From an uncultured Bacteroidales bacterium (GTDB lineage: Bacteria; Bacteroidota; Bacteroidia; Bacteroidales; P3): DNA of 12,675 nucleotides. The notes under the pieces were generated by a model. The model ran no database searches, was not told where the DNA came from, and was given only the letters and a program-made list of their open reading frames with translations. Position numbers and translations under genes: made by a program. Positions 1 to 6,809 of the stretch are shown here, piece after piece. The stretch is taken from NCBI GenBank assembly GCA_947176875.1, contig CAMWSI010000007.1, forward strand, positions 1 to 12,675. Reading direction: 5' to 3'. Within the stretch, counting starts at the first letter, position 1, and every line of letters begins with the position of its first letter.

Positions 1-725
1 GCATAGGTGCCGACATCATGATGGCTTTCGACGAGTGCGCGCCCTATCCCTGTACATACGAATACGCGAAAAAATCCATGGAAATGACGCACCGTTGGCT
101 TGACCGTTGCGTGAAGCGTTACCGCGAGACGGAACCGCTTTACGGCTATCATCAGGCTTTGTTCCCGATAGTGCAAGGCAGTATGCACAAGGATTTGCGC
201 CGCATTTCGGCCGAGAAAATCGCTTCGGTGGGCGCGGAGGGAAACGCCATAGGCGGCCTTTCGGTCGGCGAGCCCAAGGAAGTGATGTATGAACTGACGG
301 AACTCGTGTGCGGCATTCTGCCGGACGACCGTCCGCGCTATCTTATGGGTGTCGGTACGCCGGAGAATATCCTGGAAGGTATCGCGCAGGGCGTGGACAT
401 GTTCGACTGCGTGATGCCGACCCGCAACGGCCGCAACGCCATGTTGTTTACGAAAAACGGCATCATGAATATGAAAAACCGGAAATGGGCGGACGATTTT
501 ACCCCCATTGAGGAGGATGGCGAATGTTATGCGGACAAATGCTATACGAAAGCCTATCTGCGACACCTGTTTACGGCCGGCGAATACCTTGGCCCGATGA
601 TTGCGAGCCTGCATAACCTCGCGTTTTACCTGTGGTTGGTGCGTGAGGCGCGGCAACACATTTTGGCGGGCGATTACGCCACATGGAAAGCCGTGATGGT
701 ACCGCGTCTCATGACGCGTCTTTGA
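1..725 (+). CDS. tgt: Queuine tRNA-ribosyltransferase (TGT), 5'-truncated by the window edge
   Basis: Exchanges G34 of GUN-anticodon tRNAs for the preQ1 base during queuosine synthesis; cytoplasmic. The frame is open from base 3, so about 240 C-terminal residues are visible; the family is about 375 long, so the N-terminal third, with the DSGG aspartate, lies outside. Visible family signatures are MAFDEC (preQ1-binding Asp), PIVQGS, GGLSVGE, and GVDMFDCVMPTRNGR, which holds the nucleophilic Asp. The last block aligns with the zinc site and the tail ends in the Bacteroidota-like ATWKxxMVxR. Odd: in the family zinc motif CxCxxC...H, only the middle Cys (TGT at 525-527) and the His of LHNL are in register. 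The first Cys is Gly (519-521), the third is Asp (534-536), and an extra Cys lies two codons on (540-542). The gene converges on the minus-strand chorismatase-like gene, leaving 25 bp between the stops. Family assignment is very secure. Confidence 0.96.
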   Translation, partial: IGADIMMAFDECAPYPCTYEYAKKSMEMTHRWLDRCVKRYRETEPLYGYHQALFPIVQGSMHKDLRRISAEKIASVGAEGNAIGGLSVGEPKEVMYELTELVCGILPDDRPRYLMGVGTPENILEGIAQGVDMFDCVMPTRNGRNAMLFTKNGIMNMKNRKWADDFTPIEEDGECYADKCYTKAYLRHLFTAGEYLGPMIASLHNLAFYLWLVREARQHILAGDYATWKAVMVPRLMTRL

Positions 726-750
726 TGCGGCATGACGTGCCGGCAGGGAT

Positions 751-1944
751 TTACAGGCCGGTTTCGCCTTCTATTTCCACCCAAAGGTCGTCGCGGCAGA
801 TGTCGGCATAGACGACTTGGCAAATTTCTTCCGGAAAGCGCGCGTGCAGGCTATCGGCGATGCGTTGGGCCTGTGCGGCGTCCAGGGTCGGTTTCAGATA
901 GAGCCGGATGCGTCGGTAGTGCGGAACCGGCGGGACGGCCGTCGCCACGAGGCTTTCGATCGATTGTATCGTGTTGTCGAGTTGTTTCTCGGGTAAGGTG
1001 GGATCCAGCGTCTTCTCGCCGGCAATCGAAGCCGTGCCGGAAATCCAGCAACACAGCGGAAAGTCCGTCGCGGCGTCCTGCGCTTTCCGCGTCTGTAGGC
1101 GGGCGCGGCTGAACAGAGGCGGCGTCTTCGCGTTTTCCCCCACCAGCACGTGTTCGGTGTAGTCGAAAGCTTCGGCCTGTACGGGGCTTTTGAGTGCGGG
1201 CGGCCGGTGCCCGTCGGCCGATTCGAACAATACGGCGTCGATGATGATGCCGTCGTAATCGCAGCCGATGCCCGTGGCGGCCGGATAAACCGTGTCCCGC
1301 TTGTGGATATGGTAAAAAGCCTCTCTTGCGGCGTTGAATTCCTGATAGTTTTGTTTCATCTCAACCGGGTCGCCGTGCGGGTTGCGTTGCAGAATCCGGC
1401 CGATGTAGTTCCATTGGCGGATAACGTGGTCGAATGTCAGGCCGACGTGTGAAATCCAATGTTGCAGGTTCGTCAGGCTGTGCAGGCCGGCCGCGTAGGC
1501 CGCCGACAGTTTTTTACCGCCCATGCGGGCGTAAGGTGTGGCGAAGCCGGAACTCCAGATTTGCCGGCATCCGTAGCCGTGCAATACGACATAGGGGAGA
1601 TTGTCGAACCATTCGTAGAAAGAGCGGACGCGGTGGTCGTTCAGATAGAAAATATCGATGGAGACGGTGTCTTTTCGGAATGGCGGCTGTTCCACGGCCG
1701 TGACGGCCGGTACGCCGGGCAGGGTTCCGGCCGCTTTCAGCCGACGGATAATCGCGCGTTGGAGCCGCAGGCAGTCCGCATGGCGTGTCCGCGTTCCGGA
1801 TACGAATACGACGGCCTTGACAAGGCGGCAGCCATACCGTTCGGCGAACAGGCGTATGGCGGTGGCCGCGTCGTCGGCGACGGCACTCCCGACCGGCAGG
1901 TCGAGACGGTGGTAGCCTATGGCGGAGTTCGGCGTAGGTTGCAT
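751..1944 (-). CDS. Chorismatase-like protein (FkbO/Hyg5/XanB2 family)
   Basis: Predicted cytosolic enzyme of 397 residues. Family members hydrolyse or rearrange chorismate to a dihydroxy-cyclohexadiene acid or to 3-/4-hydroxybenzoate plus pyruvate. Visible hallmarks are RQWNYIGRI (residues 176-184), YQEFNAAREAFY (200-211), YPAATGIG (220-227), a FSRAR block (278-282), ISGTASIAG (301-309), and a C-terminal CRDDLWVEIEG (383-393) that holds the Glu (about 390) expected to be catalytic. The fold is expected to be YjgF/RidA-like. I chose the ATG at 1944. A frame extension reaches an ATG at 2007, but that would run through the promoter and add a low-quality hydrophobic peptide. Starting at 1944, the predicted transcript would be nearly leaderless. 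The product (3-HBA, 4-HBA or diene) cannot be decided by eye. No aryl-polyene or flexirubin genes are in view, so its pathway is unknown. After ISGTASIAG the usual H-x-G-D stretch is replaced by EKTLDPTLPEKQ, so specificity may differ. Confidence 0.82.
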   Translation of the reverse strand: MQPTPNSAIGYHRLDLPVGSAVADDAATAIRLFAERYGCRLVKAVVFVSGTRTRHADCLRLQRAIIRRLKAAGTLPGVPAVTAVEQPPFRKDTVSIDIFYLNDHRVRSFYEWFDNLPYVVLHGYGCRQIWSSGFATPYARMGGKKLSAAYAAGLHSLTNLQHWISHVGLTFDHVIRQWNYIGRILQRNPHGDPVEMKQNYQEFNAAREAFYHIHKRDTVYPAATGIGCDYDGIIIDAVLFESADGHRPPALKSPVQAEAFDYTEHVLVGENAKTPPLFSRARLQTRKAQDAATDFPLCCWISGTASIAGEKTLDPTLPEKQLDNTIQSIESLVATAVPPVPHYRRIRLYLKPTLDAAQAQRIADSLHARFPEEICQVVYADICRDDLWVEIEGETGL

Positions 1945-1945
1945 G

Positions 1946-1975
1946 TGTGCAAAAATACAAAAAATCGTAAATTTG
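1946..1975 (+). promoter_or_regulatory. Putative Bacteroidota promoter for the C_GCAxxG/DUF819 pair
   Basis: A perfect TAnnTTTG box (TAAATTTG, 1968-1975) has a weak -33-like TGTG at 1946-1949, 18 bp upstream. The predicted start near 1982 would leave a leader of about 24 nt before the ATG at 2006. The two divergent -7 boxes form an inverted repeat, GCAAA (1949-1953) and TTTGC (1972-1976), which could also serve as a regulator site. Confidence 0.45.
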
Positions 1976-1982
1976 CGGGCAA
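1950..1982 (-). promoter_or_regulatory. Putative Bacteroidota promoter for the chorismatase-like gene
   Basis: On the minus strand a perfect TAnnTTTG -7 box (TATTTTTG, 1957-1950) lies 22 bp downstream of a TTG (1982-1980) that could be the -33 element. Initiation about 7 bp after the box would fall at or within the ATG at 1944-1942, giving a leaderless or near-leaderless mRNA. It overlaps the opposite-facing promoter. This is motif matching only. Confidence 0.5.
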
Positions 1983-2005
1983 GGAAAACGATTAAGATCG
2001 GAATC

Positions 2006-2407
2006 ATGAGCAGACGAGCGGAAGCGGTTGCGGCGAAAGCGGCCGGCCGGTATAATTGCGCGCAGGCCGTGGCCTGTACGTATTGCGATTATGCAGGCAT
2101 AGACGAAAAGACGATGGAGAATCTGGCGGCGGCTTTCGGTGCCGGGATGGGTACGGGACAAGGTACGTGCGGCGCCATTGTCGGCGCGGGCATCGTGTTG
2201 GGCGGTTTTCACAAAGACCGCGCCGACGCCATGCTGGCGATGAAAACCCTGGTAAGAACGTTCGAAGCCTGCCATAGTACGGTTGTCTGCCGTGAACTCA
2301 AAGGGAACGGCACGGCCCGTCCGCTCTGTGCCTGTAACGACTGCGTCGGCGATGCGGCCGAGATACTGGAAACGCTTTTGGCCGAATCCGGCTCGCCTGT
2401 AAAATGA
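2006..2407 (+). CDS. C_GCAxxG_C_C family Cys-rich small protein
   Basis: A 133-residue cytosolic protein of the family named for its Cys / GCAxxG / Cys / Cys pattern. Visible are YNCAQAV (Cys18), a Gly-rich GAGMGTGQGTCGAIVGAG segment with Cys55 in the GCAxxG position (here GTCGAIVG), Cys89 and Cys95 in EACHSTVVC, and a terminal C-x-C-x2-C cluster (Cys108, 110, 113). There are nine cysteines in all, consistent with binding a metal, Fe-S cluster or heme, or with thiol redox chemistry. The biochemical role of the family is not established to my knowledge. The ATG at 2006 is chosen because the upstream in-frame extension to 1919 runs through the promoter and the opposite gene. Its stop lies 4 bp before the start of the DUF819 gene, so the two are almost certainly co-transcribed. 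No Shine-Dalgarno sequence is evident, which is usual for this phylum. Confidence 0.88.
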   Translation: MSRRAEAVAAKAAGRYNCAQAVACTYCDYAGIDEKTMENLAAAFGAGMGTGQGTCGAIVGAGIVLGGFHKDRADAMLAMKTLVRTFEACHSTVVCRELKGNGTARPLCACNDCVGDAAEILETLLAESGSPVK

Positions 2408-2411
2408 CGTC

Positions 2412-3623
2412 ATGGGACAGACCATAGGTTTATTGGCGGTCTATTTGGGGGTACCTGCCCTGTTGATGTTCCTGCAGGCCCGCCTGCCCGTTTTCCGCAA
2501 AATCGGCGCCATCGTACCGGCTTATGCTGTCGGCATATTGCTGTCCGTGACGGGATTATCGCATAGTGCCGATCCCGGAACGGCCCGGGTGTTGCTGCGG
2601 ATGCAGTCTTGCTTACAGAATATCTGCGTGCCTCTGGGTATTCCGTTATTGCTTTTTTCCGCCGATTTCAAGCAGTGGCGTCGTCGGTGGAAGCAGGTGG
2701 CCGTGGCTTTCGTCATCGGCATCGTCGCCGTTATGGCTGCCGTGACGGCCGCCTATTATATGTTCAGGGGACAGGCGGTGCCGGAATTGGAAAAAGCCGC
2801 CGGCCTCATGATAGGTTTCTATACGGGCGGCACACCCAACGTGGCTTCGCTTAAAATGGCGCTGCGTCCTTCCGCGGAAACGTTCCTGTTGGTCAATTCG
2901 TTCGAAATCGTCATTACGTTTTTCCTGTTGGCATTCCTGATTCTCGGCGGTTATAAGCTCCTGCGGCGCTGGTTGCCTTATGAACGCCCGGCGGCCGATG
3001 TCGTGGGAGATGCCGGTGCGGCGGACGGAACGGAAGCGGCCGCTTCCCGCCGCGCGTTGGCACGGGCGGGTTCCATGGAGGATTATCGGTTCATGTTCCG
3101 TAAGCCGATGCTGACGGGCTGGCTCACCGCCTTGGGGCTGGCCGTATTGACGGCAGGCTGTGCGTCGGCTTTCAGTCTGCTGTTTCCGGCCGATTATCGG
3201 GTGGTGGCCGTCGTGCTCGGCATCACGACCTTGAGCATAGCGGCCTCGTTTGTCGGCCGCATCCGCCGTCTTCCCAAGAGTTTTGAGTTAGGAATGTATT
3301 TTATACTGGTTTTCAGCATTGTCATCGCTTCCGATTTCAGTATGGCCCGTATCAGTCCGGGTACTGAGAGCCTGTTTTATTTCATCGCGACGGTGCTTGG
3401 TCTGAGCCTCGTGTCGCATTTCCTGCTTGCGAAACTCTGTCGCGTGGAGGCGGATACGTTTACGATTTCGATGACGGCCCTGATATTTTCGCCGCCGTTC
3501 GTGCCGACGGTGGCCGGCGCGATGGGAAACCGCGGTTGTATGCTGACGGGCATAGTCGTCGGACTGCTGGGGTATGCGTTGGGTAACTATTTAGGAATAG
3601 GTTGGTATATGTTGGTGCATTGA
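2412..3623 (+). CDS. DUF819 family multi-pass membrane protein
   Basis: A 403-residue inner-membrane protein with about 10-11 hydrophobic segments (roughly residues 3-20, 33-50, 70-84, 96-116, 128-150, 158-180, 233-258, 263-281, 292-308, 321-343, 352-397). It resembles the YjcL/DUF819 family in having an internally duplicated layout: GFYTGGTPNVASLKMAL (136-151) in the first half and PPFVPTVAGAMGNRG...GLLGYALGNYLGI (361-396) in the second, each a Gly-rich re-entrant-like motif. This resembles secondary transporters, but no substrate is known for the family. A hydrophilic Ala-rich loop (about 185-232) separates the halves. It is translationally close to the upstream Cys-rich gene (4 bp gap), suggesting a joint function. 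A hairpin follows the stop. The family call is fairly secure; a transport role is inference. Confidence 0.8.
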   Translation: MGQTIGLLAVYLGVPALLMFLQARLPVFRKIGAIVPAYAVGILLSVTGLSHSADPGTARVLLRMQSCLQNICVPLGIPLLLFSADFKQWRRRWKQVAVAFVIGIVAVMAAVTAAYYMFRGQAVPELEKAAGLMIGFYTGGTPNVASLKMALRPSAETFLLVNSFEIVITFFLLAFLILGGYKLLRRWLPYERPAADVVGDAGAADGTEAAASRRALARAGSMEDYRFMFRKPMLTGWLTALGLAVLTAGCASAFSLLFPADYRVVAVVLGITTLSIAASFVGRIRRLPKSFELGMYFILVFSIVIASDFSMARISPGTESLFYFIATVLGLSLVSHFLLAKLCRVEADTFTISMTALIFSPPFVPTVAGAMGNRGCMLTGIVVGLLGYALGNYLGIGWYMLVH

Positions 3624-3627
3624 AGGC

Positions 3628-3648
3628 TGGCCGGACTGCGTCCGGTTA
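3628..3648 (+). terminator. Possible weak terminator hairpin after the DUF819 gene
   Basis: A 6 bp perfect stem, CCGGAC (3631-3636) with GTCCGG (3640-3645) around a TGC triloop, extends by G-U and A-U pairs to about 9 bp. Only TTAAT follows, not a U-run, so termination is uncertain and the acyltransferase may be read through from upstream. Confidence 0.35.
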
Positions 3649-3669
3649 ATCGTAGAAAATGGAGTCAGT

Positions 3670-4983
3670 ATGGTGTATTTCAATATTGTAGAAAAACGTT
3701 CGGTTTATTATCGGTTCTGGCGGCGTTGGATAGGGCATTTTTTTGCAGCCGTCTATTATCGTAAATTCGTCGTAAAGGGTACGGAGAACCTGCCGCCGGT
3801 GGGAACGCCGTACATGATTGTGAGCAATCATCAGAACGGGCTTCTGGACGCGCTCTGCATCCTGTTCGGTTTGCCGGAGCGCCATACGCCGATATTTTTG
3901 GCGCGGGCCGATATTTTCAAGAAACCGTTTGTCGCCAAGATCCTTTGCTTCTGTAAAATCCTGCCGATTTACCGGCAGCGGGACGGCAAGGAACAGTTGG
4001 GCAAGAACGAAGCCATTTTCGATTTCGCCGCCCGCATGATAGGCGAGGGGGCGGCCGTCAGTCTGTTTCCGGAAGGGCATCATCAGGAAGGCCATTATTT
4101 AGGGCGGTTCAAGAAAGGGTTTGCGCGTATCGCGTTCGATGCGGCCGAACGCAAGCGCTTTCCGGACGATATGCTCGTGGTACCGGCCGCCAATCATTAT
4201 GTGCGTTATCGAGGACACCGTACCGAAGCCATGCTGACGTTCGGCGCGCCGGTGCGTCTGGCGGACTATTACGCGGCCTATCGGGAGAATCCGGTACGTG
4301 CCATGGTGCTTTTGGCGGAAGAACTGGAAGGACGGGTCCGAGGCATGATGCTTGATACGCCTTATCCCGACCGGTATGTAGCCATGGATATTTGGCGTGA
4401 ATTGGCCCGGGAACCCGGGCTGACGGAAGTGGAAAGCATGTTGAATGCCGACAGGGCTTGGGCCATGAGGGTGCGGAATATGTCTGAAGCCGAGGTGGAG
4501 CGGGGCTGTTCGGTTGCGGCAAGCGTGGCGGCGCAATTGCGCCGCAAGGGTTCTTCGCCGGCGGAATGGCCCGTTACGGTCAAATGGAAAGACTTGCTGA
4601 CCCATGCGTTCTGCCTGTTGATCTACGCGCCTTTCGCGTTGTGCGGTTTTCTGTTGGCCGCCCTGCCGTTCGGCATCAGTTGGCGTCTGGCCGGTAAGTT
4701 CAGCAAAGCCGCCAAAACCGATATGTTGTTCTCCACGTTCCATTTCGTTTTGGATTTATTGCTTACGGTCTTGTTTGATTTGGTTTATACGGTCTTGTTC
4801 GCTGTGTTTGTCCGTGCCACGTGGTGGATGCTGCCGATTGTGTTCGGATTGTGTCTCGTGTTGCGTGTCGCATACGTCGAATACCGTGCTCTCTTTCGCA
4901 AATCCGTACGGCAGTGCCGGGCATACGCGGCGCGCAAGGATGCCGGTCTGGCCGCCGCCGTGGCGGAAGTACGCGCCTTATAG
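3670..4983 (+). CDS. PlsC-type lysophospholipid / glycerol-phosphate acyltransferase with C-terminal membrane region
   Basis: A 437-residue membrane-associated acyltransferase that should transfer a fatty acyl group to a glycerolipid acceptor in phospholipid synthesis. The PlsC domain covers about residues 15-225. Block I reads SNHQNGLLDAL, with His54 and Asp60 separated by five residues rather than the four of the classic HX4D motif. An FLARADIF block (76-83) and PIYRQRDG (99-106) follow. Block III is SLFPEGHHQEGHYLGRFKKG (131-150), and VVPAANHYVRY (170-180) fills the block IV position. Residues 235-300 are a soluble linker. Hydrophobic stretches at about 309-337, 353-381 and 384-403 anchor the C-terminus. 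A GGAG (3661-3664) lies 5 bp before the ATG and supports this start. The last six bases, including the TAG stop, overlap the stop of the convergent minus-strand gene. The acceptor (G3P, lysophosphatidate or other) cannot be told. Domain call secure. Confidence 0.9.
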   Translation: MVYFNIVEKRSVYYRFWRRWIGHFFAAVYYRKFVVKGTENLPPVGTPYMIVSNHQNGLLDALCILFGLPERHTPIFLARADIFKKPFVAKILCFCKILPIYRQRDGKEQLGKNEAIFDFAARMIGEGAAVSLFPEGHHQEGHYLGRFKKGFARIAFDAAERKRFPDDMLVVPAANHYVRYRGHRTEAMLTFGAPVRLADYYAAYRENPVRAMVLLAEELEGRVRGMMLDTPYPDRYVAMDIWRELAREPGLTEVESMLNADRAWAMRVRNMSEAEVERGCSVAASVAAQLRRKGSSPAEWPVTVKWKDLLTHAFCLLIYAPFALCGFLLAALPFGISWRLAGKFSKAAKTDMLFSTFHFVLDLLLTVLFDLVYTVLFAVFVRATWWMLPIVFGLCLVLRVAYVEYRALFRKSVRQCRAYAARKDAGLAAAVAEVRAL

Positions 4984-6474
4984 TGTGCGGCCGGACTTGA
5001 CGGCCTTGAAGGTTCCGCTGACCAACTCATAAGCCTTATTGACGAAAATCCGCGAAAAAGTCAGTTTGATACCCGTATTGTCCAATAGCGGGACATACGT
5101 ATGGGCGGTGCCGCTGAAATAACCGTCATAGCCTTCCACTTCATCTATGACGGCTTCGAAACCGCTTTGCGTCTTCACGCGGTCGAATTTCCGCAGCACA
5201 GGCAGGGCGTCCGTTTCGTCCGTCGCGGGTGGCGTCGTCGTTGGGTGTTCGCCGCATTTCAGTTCCACGGGTTTCTCGTCCGGTGTCTTGAACCGTTGCA
5301 GTCGGTCGGGTTCGCTCCAGCCGTCTTCGCACCGGCGTTGGAACGTACATTCGTAGGCGGTGGCGGGTTCGAGCGGATAGAGGACATGTGTGGTTTCGCC
5401 TAACGGGATTTCTGTGGGAAACCAGGCGGCATCAGGCACATCGGCCTTGCGGTATTGCAGGCGGTAACCCGCGTCCAACGGATCTTCCGGCCAATGGAGA
5501 CGGGCGGTAAAGGCTGTCACGCTGTCCACGCGCCATTGCGTCAGGGCGGGGCAGTAAGCCTTATAGGTAAAACAGAAAATCTCGCTGTATCCGCGGTTCG
5601 AAAAGACGATTTCCTGGCCGTTGCGGTCGTGTCCCGAAGCCTGTACGCGGAACGCGTAGCGCTGGCCGATTTCCAAGGGCGGCAATGCGTCGTTGTAAAC
5701 GAGGGAAGTTTGGTCTGTCGTCTGACTGTAAACCGTGCCCAATTCATCGAACCGGCTTTGCCAATCTCCTTGGAAATGTTCCGGTATCCGTTTCAGTTCC
5801 AACCGGTATTCCGTATTCATGAGGCTGGTTTGTGCGGCGTGACGCGGTGTCCAGCCGAAGACAATGTGCGTGGCGCCTTGTTTTTGCAAAACGCTTCGGT
5901 CGGCCGGTGAATACAGCAGAGGCGGTTCGCACGAGATTAAACGGAACGTGCCGGGGGTTTCGTAAAGCGAGACCTTGACGCCGGAAGCGGCCTCATACAC
6001 TTCGAAAGAAAGTTGATAGAATCCGTCCGGCAGCCGTTCGCCGTTTTGCAGGTACTGCTGTCGGGTCATGCCTGAAAACGCCAGATTCTGGATATTGAAA
6101 TATTCGCGCAATTCGTCGCTCCGGAGTATGAGCGGTTCGCCGCCTCTCACGTTGAACGTACGCGGAAGCGGCCGGCTGTTTTCGAGACGGAGGCGGTCGG
6201 AGGCCAACACCATGCGGAGTTTGAGGGTCGCTGTCGGTACGCTGGCGTCCAGCAGGTCGATTTGCAGCGTAAAGGCATCGTCGTGGCGTAGGAACCAGTC
6301 CGGGAGGCTGTGCGGATGAGGCGGATGACAGGTCGTGTGCGACCGTACGGGCGGGATGCTCTGTGCCTGTAACCGGCCGCCCGGCCAGAATAACAGCGGG
6401 AGCAGGAAACAATGACAGAAGTGCCGGCCCAATTGCCGGGCCATGCGCAGGCGGGCGGGATGAATGCGTTTCAT
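4978..6474 (-). CDS. Secreted TANFOR-like / fibronectin III domain protein
   Basis: A 498-residue exported protein of unknown function. It has a basic N-terminus, a hydrophobic core FLLPLLFW (23-30) and an AQ-type cleavage site near 37-38, like a Sec signal peptide. Residues about 64-180 are a beta-rich domain with LQIDLLDA, LRLRLEN-like strands and GERLPDGFYQLSFEVYE (145-161), resembling the TANFOR domain of Tannerella forsythia proteins. An FN3-like domain follows (about 183-304, with FGWTPRH and YAFRVQASG), then a second (308-397, CPALTQWRVDS to YRLQYRKAD to RFKTPD), a Thr/Pro linker (410-420), and a final small beta module (about 428-490) with GYFSGTAHTYVPLL and FSRIFVNKAYELVSG. The ATG at 6474 is chosen; the frame extends to a TTG at 6525, which only adds a charged tail before the signal peptide. 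It lies 92 bp downstream of the giant repeat gene on the same strand, probably co-transcribed. It carries no T9SS sorting tail of its own. The FN3 and secretion calls are good; the domain name is less sure. Confidence 0.78.
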   Translation of the reverse strand: MKRIHPARLRMARQLGRHFCHCFLLPLLFWPGGRLQAQSIPPVRSHTTCHPPHPHSLPDWFLRHDDAFTLQIDLLDASVPTATLKLRMVLASDRLRLENSRPLPRTFNVRGGEPLILRSDELREYFNIQNLAFSGMTRQQYLQNGERLPDGFYQLSFEVYEAASGVKVSLYETPGTFRLISCEPPLLYSPADRSVLQKQGATHIVFGWTPRHAAQTSLMNTEYRLELKRIPEHFQGDWQSRFDELGTVYSQTTDQTSLVYNDALPPLEIGQRYAFRVQASGHDRNGQEIVFSNRGYSEIFCFTYKAYCPALTQWRVDSVTAFTARLHWPEDPLDAGYRLQYRKADVPDAAWFPTEIPLGETTHVLYPLEPATAYECTFQRRCEDGWSEPDRLQRFKTPDEKPVELKCGEHPTTTPPATDETDALPVLRKFDRVKTQSGFEAVIDEVEGYDGYFSGTAHTYVPLLDNTGIKLTFSRIFVNKAYELVSGTFKAVKSGRTL

Positions 6475-6566
6475 AAGTTGGGTGTTTTGAATGGTTGTTA
6501 TGGCCTTTTCGGCGGCCTTTTTCAAGGTATTTGAGTTCGTTTTTGAATCAATTATCAGTCTTGGGG

Positions 6567-6809
6567 TCAGTGTCCGGCAACGATGATTTTGGTGCTTTTC
6601 GTCGCTTGCCCGGTATGCAGCATCAAGATGTAAAGTCCGGCTTGGCGCGGCAGTTCAAGCGTGCGGACGGAGCGGCCTTCCGGAACCTGCCATTTCCCTC
6701 TTTGGCGGATACGGCCCGACACGGCTTCGATGAGCGCGTACGACACGTCCGTCTGTATCTGCATGTCCAGTATGATTTGCGTACGATCCGTCGTCGGATT
6801 GGGGGCGGT
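6567..6809 (-). other. T9SS type A C-terminal sorting domain (coding sub-region)
   Basis: The last 80 or so codons of the giant gene begin at TAPNPTTDRTQ, have the expected alternating beta strands (IQTDVSYALIEAVSGRIRQ; RTLELPRQAGLYILMLHTG) and end with KSTKIIVAGH. This matches the Por-secretion tail pattern of PNPxxD, G-x-hydroxyl/basic, GxYxL and a basic KxIxV end. In known systems the tail is removed after outer-membrane passage. Confidence 0.88.

Noticed and set aside
728..742. Small hairpin CGGCA-TGACG-TGCCG between the convergent tgt and chorismatase-like genes
   Set aside because: The stem is only 5 bp and no U-run follows on either strand, so it is too weak to call a terminator.
1945..2007. 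N-terminal extension of the chorismatase-like gene to an ATG at 2007
   Set aside because: It would cover the -7 box of its own promoter and give a hydrophobic peptide unlike a cytosolic enzyme. The ATG at 1944 fits the promoter better.
4099..4743. Minus-strand open frame opposite the acyltransferase
   Set aside because: The composition is Arg/Gln/His-rich without motifs, while the plus strand carries clear acyltransferase blocks over the same bases.
6482..6525. TTG start at 6525 for the FN3 gene, and a GGCC...GGCC inverted repeat nearby
   Set aside because: The extension only adds a charged, Lys/Ala-rich segment before a normal signal peptide. The inverted repeat is 4 bp and has its T-run on the non-coding side.
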